64,000 nt of DNA from contig JAAWWF010000017.1 in assembly GCA_021404565.1 (NCBI GenBank), positions 1-64,000 of the forward strand, read 5' to 3'. The position numbers and the translations under genes were made by a program. Source of the stretch: Roseivirga sp. Lineage in GTDB: Bacteria > Bacteroidota > Bacteroidia > Cytophagales > Cyclobacteriaceae. This document shows positions 8,652 to 16,060 of the stretch, in pieces. Position 1 is the stretch's first letter. The number at the start of each line of letters is the position of its first letter. The notes under the pieces are model-generated. The model made no database searches and was not told the origin of the DNA. It saw only the letters and a list, made by a program, of their open reading frames with translations.

Positions 8652-9032
8652 TCAGCTCTTTTTCAGGTACATCGATTTGTTTACCAATTTAATATCGTAG
8701 CCGATTTTATTAAGGGTGTCTGCGACCAGGTTTGGGGTTTCTATAGGGTTGTCGGTATTGATGGCCCGTGTCAGGGTGCGATAATTAATCTCAAAGTCAT
8801 CGCAAAATTTCTTCTTTGCCCCGCGTTTATCTCCGTAGTGTTCGATGATATACTCGTTGATAATACCAATAGCCCGCTCGTAAGTTATACCTTCGCGCTT
8901 CTTTTCACGATAGAGGTATATGGCAAAAAGCACGATCAAAATCACTACCAACGAGACACTCGCAATGATCATAATTTCAGTATAATTCCCCTGTTCCAAC
9001 TCCGTTCTGTGGTGATAATCTAGTAAGTCCAC
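8652..9032 (-). CDS. Single-pass membrane protein with C-terminal HTH-like domain (copy A)
   Basis: A short N-terminus is followed by one membrane helix at about residues 18-41 and the basic stretch YREKKREG, predicting N-out/C-in topology. The cytoplasmic C-terminus (residues 45-126) contains FCDDFEINYRTLTRAIN followed by PNLVADTLNKIGYDI. This looks like a helix-turn-helix of the Xre type plus a C-terminal helix. A paralogue at 10909-11268 shares the membrane layout, KKREGI.Y..AI, FCD and KIG signatures. A membrane-bound DNA-binding or adaptor role is inference. It faces the divergent beta-helix gene at 9245. Confidence 0.65.
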   Translation of the reverse strand: MDLLDYHHRTELEQGNYTEIMIIASVSLVVILIVLFAIYLYREKKREGITYERAIGIINEYIIEHYGDKRGAKKKFCDDFEINYRTLTRAINTDNPIETPNLVADTLNKIGYDIKLVNKSMYLKKS

Positions 9033-9244
9033 AAAGTTGGTTAATTTTTTGAAAGATAGCTAAAAATGAGTTTTGGGCCGAAAACTGACATTCTATATTC
9101 GATTATTATAAAAAACAGCCCAAATTTTAAGGTCCAACGATCAATGGAGCTTAAAGTCCAATAACTCTTGCCCTACTTCTGCCCGGAACCGTTGGTTTTT
9201 TTTTGAGATGAGAGCAACTTCCTTCTACCAAAACATACGAAGAG

Positions 9245-10096
9245 ATGAGAGCACTTAAGGCAAAAGATTTTTTAAAGATAGTCACGGGCAACGATCTGGA
9301 GTTTCGCATGACTGGCTATCAGTTCAAACTCATAGAAGATGTACGTGTCGAAAATGTAACCATCAGTCACGACTTCTCTTTCGCGAAATGCAAATTCAAA
9401 AATCTGCATTTCGAAAACGTGACCGTCAAAGGTTCTTTAGAATTTGACCAATGCCATGCAAAATCCATTGGCATTAAAAACTCCGATTTTACTGAGCTGT
9501 CCATGCAGGCTGTCAGAATGGATAGCTTCTATGTATGTGGCAATCGCTCTATTGGTACATTGAAAATCAATGCCTCTCTTATCAATGATCTGGATATCTC
9601 AGAAAACCACCGTTTTGATGCCTTACATATCGGTTGTGCCAATGAGATTAAGAAGGCCCTGCTCACATCCAATGGCTTTCACAATGGTCATGGTGATTCA
9701 TCTCATGTTTATCTCTGTCCTGAGCGCTTCTGTCACCTTGAGATCGACCGACTGAACTCAGGTAAGCTGGAATTCGGAACTTTCGGAGAGTTCGCCAAAA
9801 TGCGCGTAAATAATGTGACAGCGGCCGAGGTGGCTCTTCAGAATTGCAGCAACGAGAAATCAGATGTGGTCTTTACCAATATTAAACCCAAAGAAGATGG
9901 TACTACTAAGTTTACTATTACTAATTCAAAAATCGGACCCGAAGTCTTTGAGAATAAAGAAATTAAAGAGTTTGATCACTTTTCAGCGGAGAATAGCTCA
10001 ATAGCAGAAGAATTATCAATGCTCAATCATATCAGCCAGCGTAAAAGGGGAAATCTGAGTAGCAAACTTGCCAACTTCCTGTTTTTTACCTGGTAA
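9245..10096 (+). CDS. Hypothetical protein, beta-helix-like
   Basis: Unrecognised 283-aa protein without signal peptide. Residues 25-235 consist of short alternating hydrophobic strands separated by polar turns (IEDVRVENVTISHDFSFAKC, KFKNLHFENVTVKGSLEFDQC), recalling right-handed beta-helix or pentapeptide-like folds. The C-terminus is basic then hydrophobic (KRGNLSSKLANFLFFTW), perhaps a membrane-contacting tail. It is flanked by a divergent membrane-HTH gene and ends in a terminator. Possibilities include an effector, a scaffold or a surface protein; I assign no function. Confidence 0.6.
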   Translation: MRALKAKDFLKIVTGNDLEFRMTGYQFKLIEDVRVENVTISHDFSFAKCKFKNLHFENVTVKGSLEFDQCHAKSIGIKNSDFTELSMQAVRMDSFYVCGNRSIGTLKINASLINDLDISENHRFDALHIGCANEIKKALLTSNGFHNGHGDSSHVYLCPERFCHLEIDRLNSGKLEFGTFGEFAKMRVNNVTAAEVALQNCSNEKSDVVFTNIKPKEDGTTKFTITNSKIGPEVFENKEIKEFDHFSAENSSIAEELSMLNHISQRKRGNLSSKLANFLFFTW

Positions 10097-10165
10097 TATA
10101 AACCAGCCCAGGGGCACAGCTCAACCAGAACTTTTTCATAGTAACCAATAGTATAGTCTCAGAGA

Positions 10166-10190
10166 AGGCCTGTTCAAACAGGTCTTTTTT
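10166..10190 (+). terminator. Intrinsic terminator
   Basis: The stem GGCCTGTT / AACAGGTC has a 2-nt CA spacer and is followed by TTTTTT. It lies 70 bp after the beta-helix-like gene. Confidence 0.75.
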
Positions 10191-10337
10191 GGTTGAATCG
10201 TTTCATTATTATGCTCATTCTCAATCTGGAAAACAGATTGGGTATTGGAGGTAGTTGAATATTAATCCGCGAAGCTGAGGCGCAAAGATTAGTTACAAAA
10301 AGTTATCCCTTAAACCTGACTTTCCATAAGCACAAGG

Positions 10338-10511
10338 TTTTAACCCGGTTTATGCTATAGGAATCGTAATGAAGTCGTAAATCGCAAGGAATCAGGAAGT
10401 TTGGCTTTGATAGCATAGCACCGCTATGGTGAGAAGACAAACGAAGCGTAGCGGCTGATTCAAAGTGAGTTACGACTGTAATAGATAGTCTATTGCATTA
10501 TCCGGGTTTAA
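10338..10511. repeat. Imperfect palindromic element (MITE-like or structured RNA)
   Basis: Nested inverted repeats share one centre near 10425: AACCCGG (10342) with CCGGGTT (10502), AGTCGTAA (10373-10380) with TTACGACT (10470-10477), GAATCAG (10389-10395) with CTGATTC (10455-10461). An inner CATAGC-ACC-GCTATG hairpin lies at 10414-10428. The unpaired intervals are equal on both sides (24 and 8 nt). This symmetry indicates a folded element or a small non-autonomous mobile repeat. No coding capacity. Confidence 0.7.
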
Positions 10512-10908
10512 TTGTTTCTTAAGAGGATTATGGTAGTAGAGTTAATTCCCCTACTGGACAGGAGGGGTTAGGGGTGGTTGACTTTATATCCTACGTGAAA
10601 CTCAGATGCGACATAAGAAGACCTTCCGAAAGAAACTTCGAAGCTCTAATCCCCATTGCTTTCCTATGCTGATCTCTTGCTCATATGGCTTCAGCGATGG
10701 TGCAGGTACGTAGAATCCCTTCGGGTTATGTTGTGCCACCAGTAACGATTTTTATCCGGGTTGAAATACAGTCTGATCCATTATTCACTTTCGGGTTGTT
10801 CTATCTGCGTGGGGTGACGTTACCATCCAGAGTGTCCGTTAGGTATCTCGTTATTTTCAGTGGGAATGGCAGAGAGGGGTAATAATAGGCAGACTCAGGA
10901 GAAGAGGA

Positions 10909-11268
10909 TCAGGTCTTGAAAGACTCTTCTATATAATAGGTGCGATTCATCAGTACTACCCTGGGGCCTATTTTGCTTAGTGCTTCACCAATTACCTGGG
11001 GAGAAAGCACCTCATCTGATGAAGTATTTAATACCGCCACAAGCGATTCTTTCTCTGATATGCCATATTCGTCACAAAAGCGCTCCTGGCTTCCTGCCTG
11101 TGTTCCGTATTTCTGATTGATAAAGGATTTTAGCTTTTGTATGGCAAGGGGGTAGCTAATGCCTTCTCTCTTTTTGTGTAAATAAAGATAGAACGCAAAA
11201 ACTCCAATCAGCACTACAAAGACGGTAGAGCTGGCATAAAATATCCACTCGTTAATCTGGCCCTCCAT
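10909..11268 (-). CDS. Single-pass membrane protein with C-terminal HTH-like domain (copy B)
   Basis: Paralogue of the 8652-9032 protein. The membrane helix is at about residues 8-29 (WIFYASSTVFVVLIGVFAFYLYL), followed by HKKREGISYPLAI and a cytoplasmic domain with RFCDEYGISEKESLVAVLN and GEALSKIG. The HTH-like pattern is weaker than in copy A. It lies downstream of the two 7-TM genes on the same strand, 166 bp after the nearer one, so it may be the last gene of that operon or have its own promoter. Function unknown; a membrane-tethered regulator is one possibility. Confidence 0.62.
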   Translation of the reverse strand: MEGQINEWIFYASSTVFVVLIGVFAFYLYLHKKREGISYPLAIQKLKSFINQKYGTQAGSQERFCDEYGISEKESLVAVLNTSSDEVLSPQVIGEALSKIGPRVVLMNRTYYIEESFKT

Positions 11269-11434
11269 TACGTTAAGTCACCTCAATGTATACAGCAAAA
11301 TTACCTCATAAGATTTTACTAACCTAATTTGTGGGGTTTAATATTGCATTTAAATATTCAAAAAGTCTAATTATGAACTTTGTGCAATAATTTTAAGGTT
11401 GCACACAATTAATATTGACTTAATACTGCTTCAT

Positions 11435-12097
11435 TTATGCATTATAATAACCTTTTCGCGCTACCCAAAAGGCTGCCATCCAGAGGATTAGGGTAATATA
11501 AATGACAGCTTCGCGAATAAAGGTAAGTTGCCACAGAAGCTCCATTGAGTTTTCCTGGGCCACTCTGAAAAAGGCCCAGACAATCAGCACCCCAAAGTGT
11601 TTTATGGCCAGTCCTGTCGCTACCCAGAACATTGGACTTCTGGCCAGGTTTTCGACCTGGCTATCGAAGCGAAGCTGTAGCAATTGCCTGATGGCCAATG
11701 ACCCCACCAACAGATTGATAAATACATAGGTGTAGCTGTTGTATTTGGTAAAGCCATCTTCAATCAGTAATCCCTCCGTCAGGTTTACTATTATGATCAG
11801 TACAAGGGTAGCTTTAACAATGCGTCTTGTCTTTTTGTGCTGAGCCAGTGGGTATAATATGGCAGCAAACATAATGGCTTCGTAGGGAGCAAAAATATAG
11901 CTGGTGTATATGTTGTTGCCGAGGCTGCTGGTATACTTCGAGATGGAGAATACAAAAATCCCCACGATCACATGGATAAAGAGCAGCTGTAGCCGTTTAT
12001 CATGAGCCCGGTAGGCCAGTGTGCCAAGTATAAGAGTGGCGAAATCCATATAGAGCATATGGTCGCCCAGAAAGCGGGTAGCAGATTCTATATTCAA
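11435..12097 (-). CDS. 7-TM integral membrane protein (paralogue 1)
   Basis: A 220-aa protein with about seven predicted membrane helices and short loops. The motif SLGNNIYTSYIFAPYEA (about residues 58-74) recurs in the neighbour as KIGNNVYLSYIYAPLEI, and both share LLVGSLAIR.LL.LRFD and PMFW(V/I)A near helices 5-6. The two therefore arose by tandem duplication. The GNN-Y-SYI-AP-E pattern recalls uncharacterised Bacteroidota membrane proteins. It follows the sister gene after 52 bp on the same strand. No catalytic residues are evident; sensing or anchoring is a guess. Confidence 0.68.
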   Translation of the reverse strand: MNIESATRFLGDHMLYMDFATLILGTLAYRAHDKRLQLLFIHVIVGIFVFSISKYTSSLGNNIYTSYIFAPYEAIMFAAILYPLAQHKKTRRIVKATLVLIIIVNLTEGLLIEDGFTKYNSYTYVFINLLVGSLAIRQLLQLRFDSQVENLARSPMFWVATGLAIKHFGVLIVWAFFRVAQENSMELLWQLTFIREAVIYITLILWMAAFWVARKGYYNA

Positions 12098-12149
12098 TTG
12101 GGGTCAGGAGCAGGTCAAAGGATTAATAACTCCTTTTAGGATGGGTTGT

Positions 12150-12839
12150 TTAGGTGGCTAGATTGGTGATGTTTCTAGAATTGTTTTTTTTTACTTTCCA
12201 AAGAGCAATGGACTGAAGAAGGATGTTTAGATAACTTATAATTATCCTGGTGAAGGCCATAATCAATAGGGTGTCATCTCCTGCAATTTGAACTGTTCTG
12301 AAAAAGGCCCAAATTATTAACGTTCCAAACTGATAGATTGCAACCGAGATCGCAATCCAAAACATGGGTTCGCTTATTAGGTCATCAATCATGTTGTCAA
12401 ATCGTAGGCTTAGTAGTTTTCTAATAGCCAAACTACCAAGTAGGATGCACACAACAATGTAGGTCAAGCTATTAAAAAGCTCAACACCTCCATCAGCAAC
12501 AAAGGCCTCTATAAAATTTAGGGCTATACCTATCCCTGCTAGACTTAAAACCAACCCCTTTATTAATTTGCTGTCTGATTTTGGAAAGAGTATATAAGTG
12601 ACGAAGATTATTTCCAAAGGGGCATAGATATAGCTGAGGTATACGTTGTTGCCGATTTTTCTTGTAAAATAACCTGCAACGACAATGACTGCACCGAGAA
12701 CGATAAAATAGAAAAAGGCCTTTAGTCTTTTGTCTTTGATGGGTAAAGCACGTAGGCCAATTAGTAGAGGTATTAGAACCAGAAACACTTTTAAATCGGC
12801 TAGTGTCATGCCTAACGAGAGTAAATCAACTATTACCAT
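12150..12839 (-). CDS. 7-TM integral membrane protein (paralogue 2)
   Basis: Tandem paralogue of the 11435-12097 product, 229 aa, about seven membrane helices with the KIGNNVYLSYIYAPLE motif at about residues 66-81. Its coding sequence is visibly AT-richer than that of paralogue 1, so the copies have diverged in composition or come from different sources. The CPPxC protein gene lies 41 bp upstream on the same strand, making a probable operon CPPxC-7TM-7TM, possibly with the membrane-HTH gene. Function unknown. Confidence 0.68.
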   Translation of the reverse strand: MVIVDLLSLGMTLADLKVFLVLIPLLIGLRALPIKDKRLKAFFYFIVLGAVIVVAGYFTRKIGNNVYLSYIYAPLEIIFVTYILFPKSDSKLIKGLVLSLAGIGIALNFIEAFVADGGVELFNSLTYIVVCILLGSLAIRKLLSLRFDNMIDDLISEPMFWIAISVAIYQFGTLIIWAFFRTVQIAGDDTLLIMAFTRIIISYLNILLQSIALWKVKKNNSRNITNLAT

Positions 12840-12880
12840 GATGTGTTAATTTAAATAGTTTTTCTGGTCCTTTAAAGTTA

Positions 12881-13456
12881 TTAGTTGTCGCTTCCACAGA
12901 AAGGCGGGCAGAAATCCACACCATTCAAGGAGGTGTCAGGGTCTTCATCATCTCCCGGGTCCTTCATTCCGTCAAGGTGATAGCCATTCAAAACGGCTGA
13001 ATCTGTTCCGTCAGCCTGTTCAACAAAAACTGCTTGGTATTTATTGATTTCAAAATCCTTGATATTCTTCTTGATAGCTTCTTCTCCTAGATAGAAGAAT
13101 TGCATATCTCCCTTTTCTAGAGGGAATTCAGCATTCCAGTTGTCTCTCGCCTCTTCGAATTCACCAGAACTGATTGTTTCACTAGTGTCAAAGGCCGTCA
13201 GTATTTCGCCTTCGCCATTTATGGCTGCCATGATAGGGGTGTATTTTCCGTTTTTATCCAACCCATTACAAAACTTTACTCCATGACAATTAGAATCCTC
13301 CATGCTCTTTACCATAATATCAAACGGAATTGAGAAGGTATCTGAAGGGTATTTTTCGTTTTTGGAATTCTTCTTCCAGCGAGCCTGTTCACTCTTGGCT
13401 TTCTTAACTCTGATGGGTCTGCCCTTGTCTCTCGGGTACTTGTCTTTAGTATTCAT
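12881..13456 (-). CDS. Hypothetical protein with C-terminal CPPxC motif
   Basis: 191-aa protein without signal peptide. The first 35 residues are strongly basic (RDKGRPIRVKKAKSEQARWKK). A central domain includes HGVKFCNGLDKNGKYTPIMAAI and is followed by acidic segments. The C-terminus, GVDFCPPFCGSDN, carries a CPPxC pair of cysteines, a pattern I associate with uncharacterised Bacteroidota proteins. It appears to be the first gene of a leftward operon with two 7-TM proteins, and is divergent from the first lipoprotein/TPR cassette. The cysteines could bind metal, form a disulfide or be a modification site; nothing decides between these. Confidence 0.6.
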   Translation of the reverse strand: MNTKDKYPRDKGRPIRVKKAKSEQARWKKNSKNEKYPSDTFSIPFDIMVKSMEDSNCHGVKFCNGLDKNGKYTPIMAAINGEGEILTAFDTSETISSGEFEEARDNWNAEFPLEKGDMQFFYLGEEAIKKNIKDFEINKYQAVFVEQADGTDSAVLNGYHLDGMKDPGDDEDPDTSLNGVDFCPPFCGSDN

Positions 13457-13903
13457 ATATGTAAGTTATTTGGTGTTTCGTACCCTATGAAATTAGCAGG
13501 TATGTACATATATGACAAATGTCAACTCTGAAATTAGCTAATTATCCTTTAAACATTATGTCTTTGTGTAGATTATTCTATGAAAATGAAAACTTAGTTG
13601 AAATAAGTGAAGAGCAGACTTGCTTTCACACTAGCTACTTTTGTTGACTTGTATTAATTATTTTTGATGAACTTTACATAATCCTACTCTCGTGTAGGTG
13701 ATACACTTACTTGGAAACAGCCTGTTTATCCTTGCTGTTTACCATGCTTTCTTCCAAAGCCACAGCCTCTTTTTAACATATATCAAAGTACTTTCATTCT
13801 GATGAAAGCTTTGTGCAATTTTCTCTTTTGAAAGGATTCTTAGGTGGGCATAAATCATATCTTCGCCATCAGATCAATGTAAACAATTTAAAAATCCTTA
13901 ATC
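13457..13903. other. Divergent regulatory region, AT-rich
   Basis: A 447-bp gap between the leftward CPPxC operon and the first lipoprotein/TPR cassette. Near the cassette I see two short hairpins: CCTAC-TCTCGT-GTAGG (about 13683-13698) and CTTTCAT-TCTG-ATGAAAG (13791-13808). The last 30 bp before the lipoprotein start nearly match those before the second lipoprotein (15796-15825). No gene is apparent. Confidence 0.5.
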
Positions 13904-14068
13904 ATGAAGAAATTTATCATAATTCTACTCTTAGCTTTATTTACTGCTGGCATTTCATCTTGTGCATCCGAAGGTTTCGATACAGACCCTGTAATTCCTG
14001 AAGTTCAGGTGGATGATCAGGCTGGAGAAACAGAGGAAGAAGAGGAGGAAGGAATAGAGCCACAGTAG
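13904..14068 (+). CDS. Tiny acidic lipoprotein of cassette 1
   Basis: A 54-aa protein. It has a Lys-start signal sequence MKKFIIILLLALFTAGISSC with the lipobox Cys at residue 20, so mature length is only about 35 residues. The mature part is very acidic (DTDPVIPEVQVDDQ, then a Glu run, ending IEPQ). A paralogue at 15826-16014 shares the signal, the xTDP.(I/A)PE motif and the untranslated leader. It is followed after 30 bp by a strong terminator, then by the TPR gene. Function unknown; a secreted ligand or stoichiometric partner of the TPR protein is conceivable. Confidence 0.75.
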   Translation: MKKFIIILLLALFTAGISSCASEGFDTDPVIPEVQVDDQAGETEEEEEEGIEPQ

Positions 14069-14094
14069 TCTAGAATACTGTTCGGTTACCATAA

Positions 14095-14131
14095 AAAAAT
14101 GGGTATATGTTACGAGCATATACCCATTTTT
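14095..14131 (+). terminator. Terminator/attenuator inside cassette 1
   Basis: A perfect 11-bp stem ATGGGTATATG / CATATACCCAT with loop TTACGAG is followed by a T-rich tract. It lies between the lipoprotein and TPR genes. The same position in cassette 2 has a related hairpin with a GAG-ended loop. Confidence 0.85.
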
Positions 14132-14166
14132 ATTTACTTTGGAAACTATTACTACAGCTAAAAAAG

Positions 14167-15513
14167 GTGCAAAAACACTTCACATATAAGATTTTGTTGA
14201 TGATGATTCTTCTGATGTTGGTCACATCAGTTTTTGCACAAAAACATAGAGAAGAGCTCAGAGAGAAATTGAGTGAGTCTTATACTTTTATTAAAGAAAA
14301 CCCTCAAGAAGCTGTTAAGCGTTCGTCAGATGCTTACAACATGATCAAGGATATTGATGACGATTATATTAAGGTCATTGGATTGAGTGGGCTTGGATAT
14401 GTCAGCTATAAAGTTAGAGATTACGAATCAGCGTATCTGAATTTTACTTCCGCCTTAGAATTGTATGAAAGTTTGGATACTACTGACTATCAGAGTTATT
14501 TGAGTATTCTTCAGCATCTGGGCATGGTGCACTCTAAGTTCAGCAACTATGATAGTTCTATAGAGTATCGGAAAAGATCCCTTAAAGTCGCTAAAGATTA
14601 CAACGATAAATTCCCTGAATTAGCCAAAGAGAAGGGAGCTAAAAGACTGTTGAATGATATACCGTACTTTTTGGCGGTTGAGTATGAAAAGAAGGGGGCG
14701 CACCAAACAGCGGGTAAAATGCTGATGAGGTTGTGGGAAGAAGCTGAAGACAAGGAGGATATTGTTACCCATGCCAGAGTACTTAATAAACTGGGAGTTA
14801 TTAAGAAGAAAAACGGGGAGTATAGGGAGGCTTTGGAGTACTTCGGATTAATAGTAGCCGAGAAAGAAGTCTCTAAAAAATACAAAGCTATGGCTTATCA
14901 TAACCTGGCTGAGACTTATATGGTGCAGGGGAATTACGGTAAGGCTGAGAGTTTCTATTTAAATGCCCTGGATTTCAAAAAAGAGATTGGTAATGCCCGT
15001 TCTACTTTTATTACCTATCAGGGGTTAGGAGAACTAGCCTATAGAAAGGGTAATATGCTGGAGGCTATTAAGCATTGGGAGACTGGTCTAAGCATCTTTG
15101 ACAAGGTAGAAGGAGAACCGGGTCTATACTCTATTTACAATTCATTACAGCTGGCCTATATGGATATTGATATTGAAAAGGCGAAAACCTTTAATCAGAC
15201 CCATATGCAGCTGAATGACTTCTATGTACGCAATCAGAGCCTGCAGCGTGAAGATGATGCTGATAAGCGTGAAGCTTTAAGTATGCTTATTGACAAACAG
15301 CGCCAGAAACGTATTGATGCCGCTCAGCGCGCGGATTTTATCCGTCAATTCTGGCCGGTATTCCTTGGGGTAGCACTCCTCGTACTTTTCTCTATGATCC
15401 TGGGGGTACGCTACTATATGGCCCTCAAAGCCAACAAGCTCCTTACCAGCAATCAGCTCAAAATGCAGGAAGCTCAGGCAGGCTCTGATACTTCTGAAAA
15501 AGCAGAAGATTGA
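14167..15513 (+). CDS. Membrane-anchored periplasmic TPR protein (cassette 1)
   Basis: The chosen GTG start gives a signal sequence QKHFTYKILLMMILLMLVTSVFAQ; the ATG at 14107 lies inside the terminator hairpin and is rejected, while ATG 14200 is an alternative. After cleavage come about eight TPR-like helical repeats (residues 35-350). A charged coiled coil (KREALSMLIDKQRQKRIDAAQR) and one membrane helix (QFWPVFLGVALLVLFSMILG) follow, then a 30-residue cytoplasmic tail. Many Bacteroidota proteins of this layout continue into a LuxR or histidine-kinase output domain; none is present here. About half the residues match the cassette-2 protein. Likely a peptide- or protein-binding receptor or scaffold. 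Confidence 0.78.
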   Translation: MQKHFTYKILLMMILLMLVTSVFAQKHREELREKLSESYTFIKENPQEAVKRSSDAYNMIKDIDDDYIKVIGLSGLGYVSYKVRDYESAYLNFTSALELYESLDTTDYQSYLSILQHLGMVHSKFSNYDSSIEYRKRSLKVAKDYNDKFPELAKEKGAKRLLNDIPYFLAVEYEKKGAHQTAGKMLMRLWEEAEDKEDIVTHARVLNKLGVIKKKNGEYREALEYFGLIVAEKEVSKKYKAMAYHNLAETYMVQGNYGKAESFYLNALDFKKEIGNARSTFITYQGLGELAYRKGNMLEAIKHWETGLSIFDKVEGEPGLYSIYNSLQLAYMDIDIEKAKTFNQTHMQLNDFYVRNQSLQREDDADKREALSMLIDKQRQKRIDAAQRADFIRQFWPVFLGVALLVLFSMILGVRYYMALKANKLLTSNQLKMQEAQAGSDTSEKAED

Positions 15514-15825
15514 GATAATACAAAAATATTATTAAATTTGTTATACTGATTTCACCTTTTACATAGGTGAGGTCCCTTTCATCTAATGGTAGAATCGGAG
15601 AATAAATGTGCTTTCAGTCGCTGAGAGCGCGTTTTTATAGATATCCGACACACACTGCTCTCAGCGTATCACGCTGACTACGAATATTCACAATTTCATA
15701 GGAATAAAACCAGTTTCACAGCTGTGAAAGGTTTGCGGAGCTCGTAGCTCTGTAGGTCTGGATCTGCCTGGACTGAAGATATTTTATTAGAAACAATCAA
15801 TGTAAACAACTTAAAAACCTAAATC
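15514..15825. other. Leader region of cassette 2
   Basis: No gene in 312 bp. It contains several inverted repeats: TTCACCT / AGGTGA (15551-15570), CGCTGAGAGC / GCTCTCAGCG (15619-15628 with 15657-15666) and a perfect 16-bp palindrome TTTCACAGCTGTGAAA (15714-15729). A 20-nt stretch at about 15572 resembles the 5' part of a tRNA-Glu. The final 30 bp are shared with the leader of cassette 1. Confidence 0.5.
15714..15729. promoter_or_regulatory. Perfect 16-bp palindrome before lipoprotein 2
   Basis: TTTCACAGCTGTGAAA is fully self-complementary and lies about 97 bp upstream of the lipoprotein start. It could be an operator for a dimeric regulator or a leader hairpin. Confidence 0.4.
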
Positions 15826-16014
15826 ATGAAAAAGTTACTCGTAATCCTACTCTTAGCATTCTTTACTGTTGGTATCACTTCTTGCGCTGAAGACTTTACT
15901 GAAACTGATCCTATTGCTCCTGAAATCAGCAATGTTGTTGATGGTCCTGATAATGGAGAGTCCGAGAAAAAGAGAAAAACCAGGGTGAGGAAAATGGTAA
16001 AAACTGGCAGCTGA
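15826..16014 (+). CDS. Tiny lipoprotein of cassette 2, basic tail
   Basis: A 62-aa paralogue of the cassette-1 lipoprotein. It has signal MKKLLVILLLAFFTVGITSC with lipobox Cys20, then AEDFTETDPIAPEIS, an acidic linker and a strongly basic end (EKKRKTRVRKMVKTGS). The mature tails of the two copies thus have opposite charge. The 30 bp before the start codon and the following hairpin are conserved between copies. The gene sits 16 bp before the terminator and 77 bp before the TPR start chosen here. Function unknown. Confidence 0.75.
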   Translation: MKKLLVILLLAFFTVGITSCAEDFTETDPIAPEISNVVDGPDNGESEKKRKTRVRKMVKTGS

Positions 16015-16030
16015 TCACTCCTAAAATATC

Positions 16031-16060
16031 GGTATAAGTATTGAGCTTATACCTTTTTTT
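16031..16060 (+). terminator. Terminator/attenuator inside cassette 2
   Basis: The stem GGTATAAG / CTTATACC with loop TATTGAG is followed by seven T. It is homologous in sequence and place to the cassette-1 hairpin. Confidence 0.82.

Larger units (their letters stand above)
10097..10908. other. Long gene-free stretch with palindromic element
   Basis: About 800 bp without a credible gene. It contains the terminator of the preceding gene (10166-10190) and a 174-bp imperfect palindrome (10338-10511). The rest, 10540-10908, has only short broken frames. One minus-strand open stretch near 10600-10760 lacks a start codon and is probably chance or a remnant. Confidence 0.6.

Noticed and set aside
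10685-10882. 65-codon frame in the long intergenic region
   Set aside because: No motif, no ribosome site and poor composition; it is probably chance.
14107-14166. ATG 14107 as start of TPR gene 1
   Set aside because: The codon lies in the stem and loop of the preceding terminator, and the extension has no signal-peptide logic; GTG 14167 or ATG 14200 fit better.
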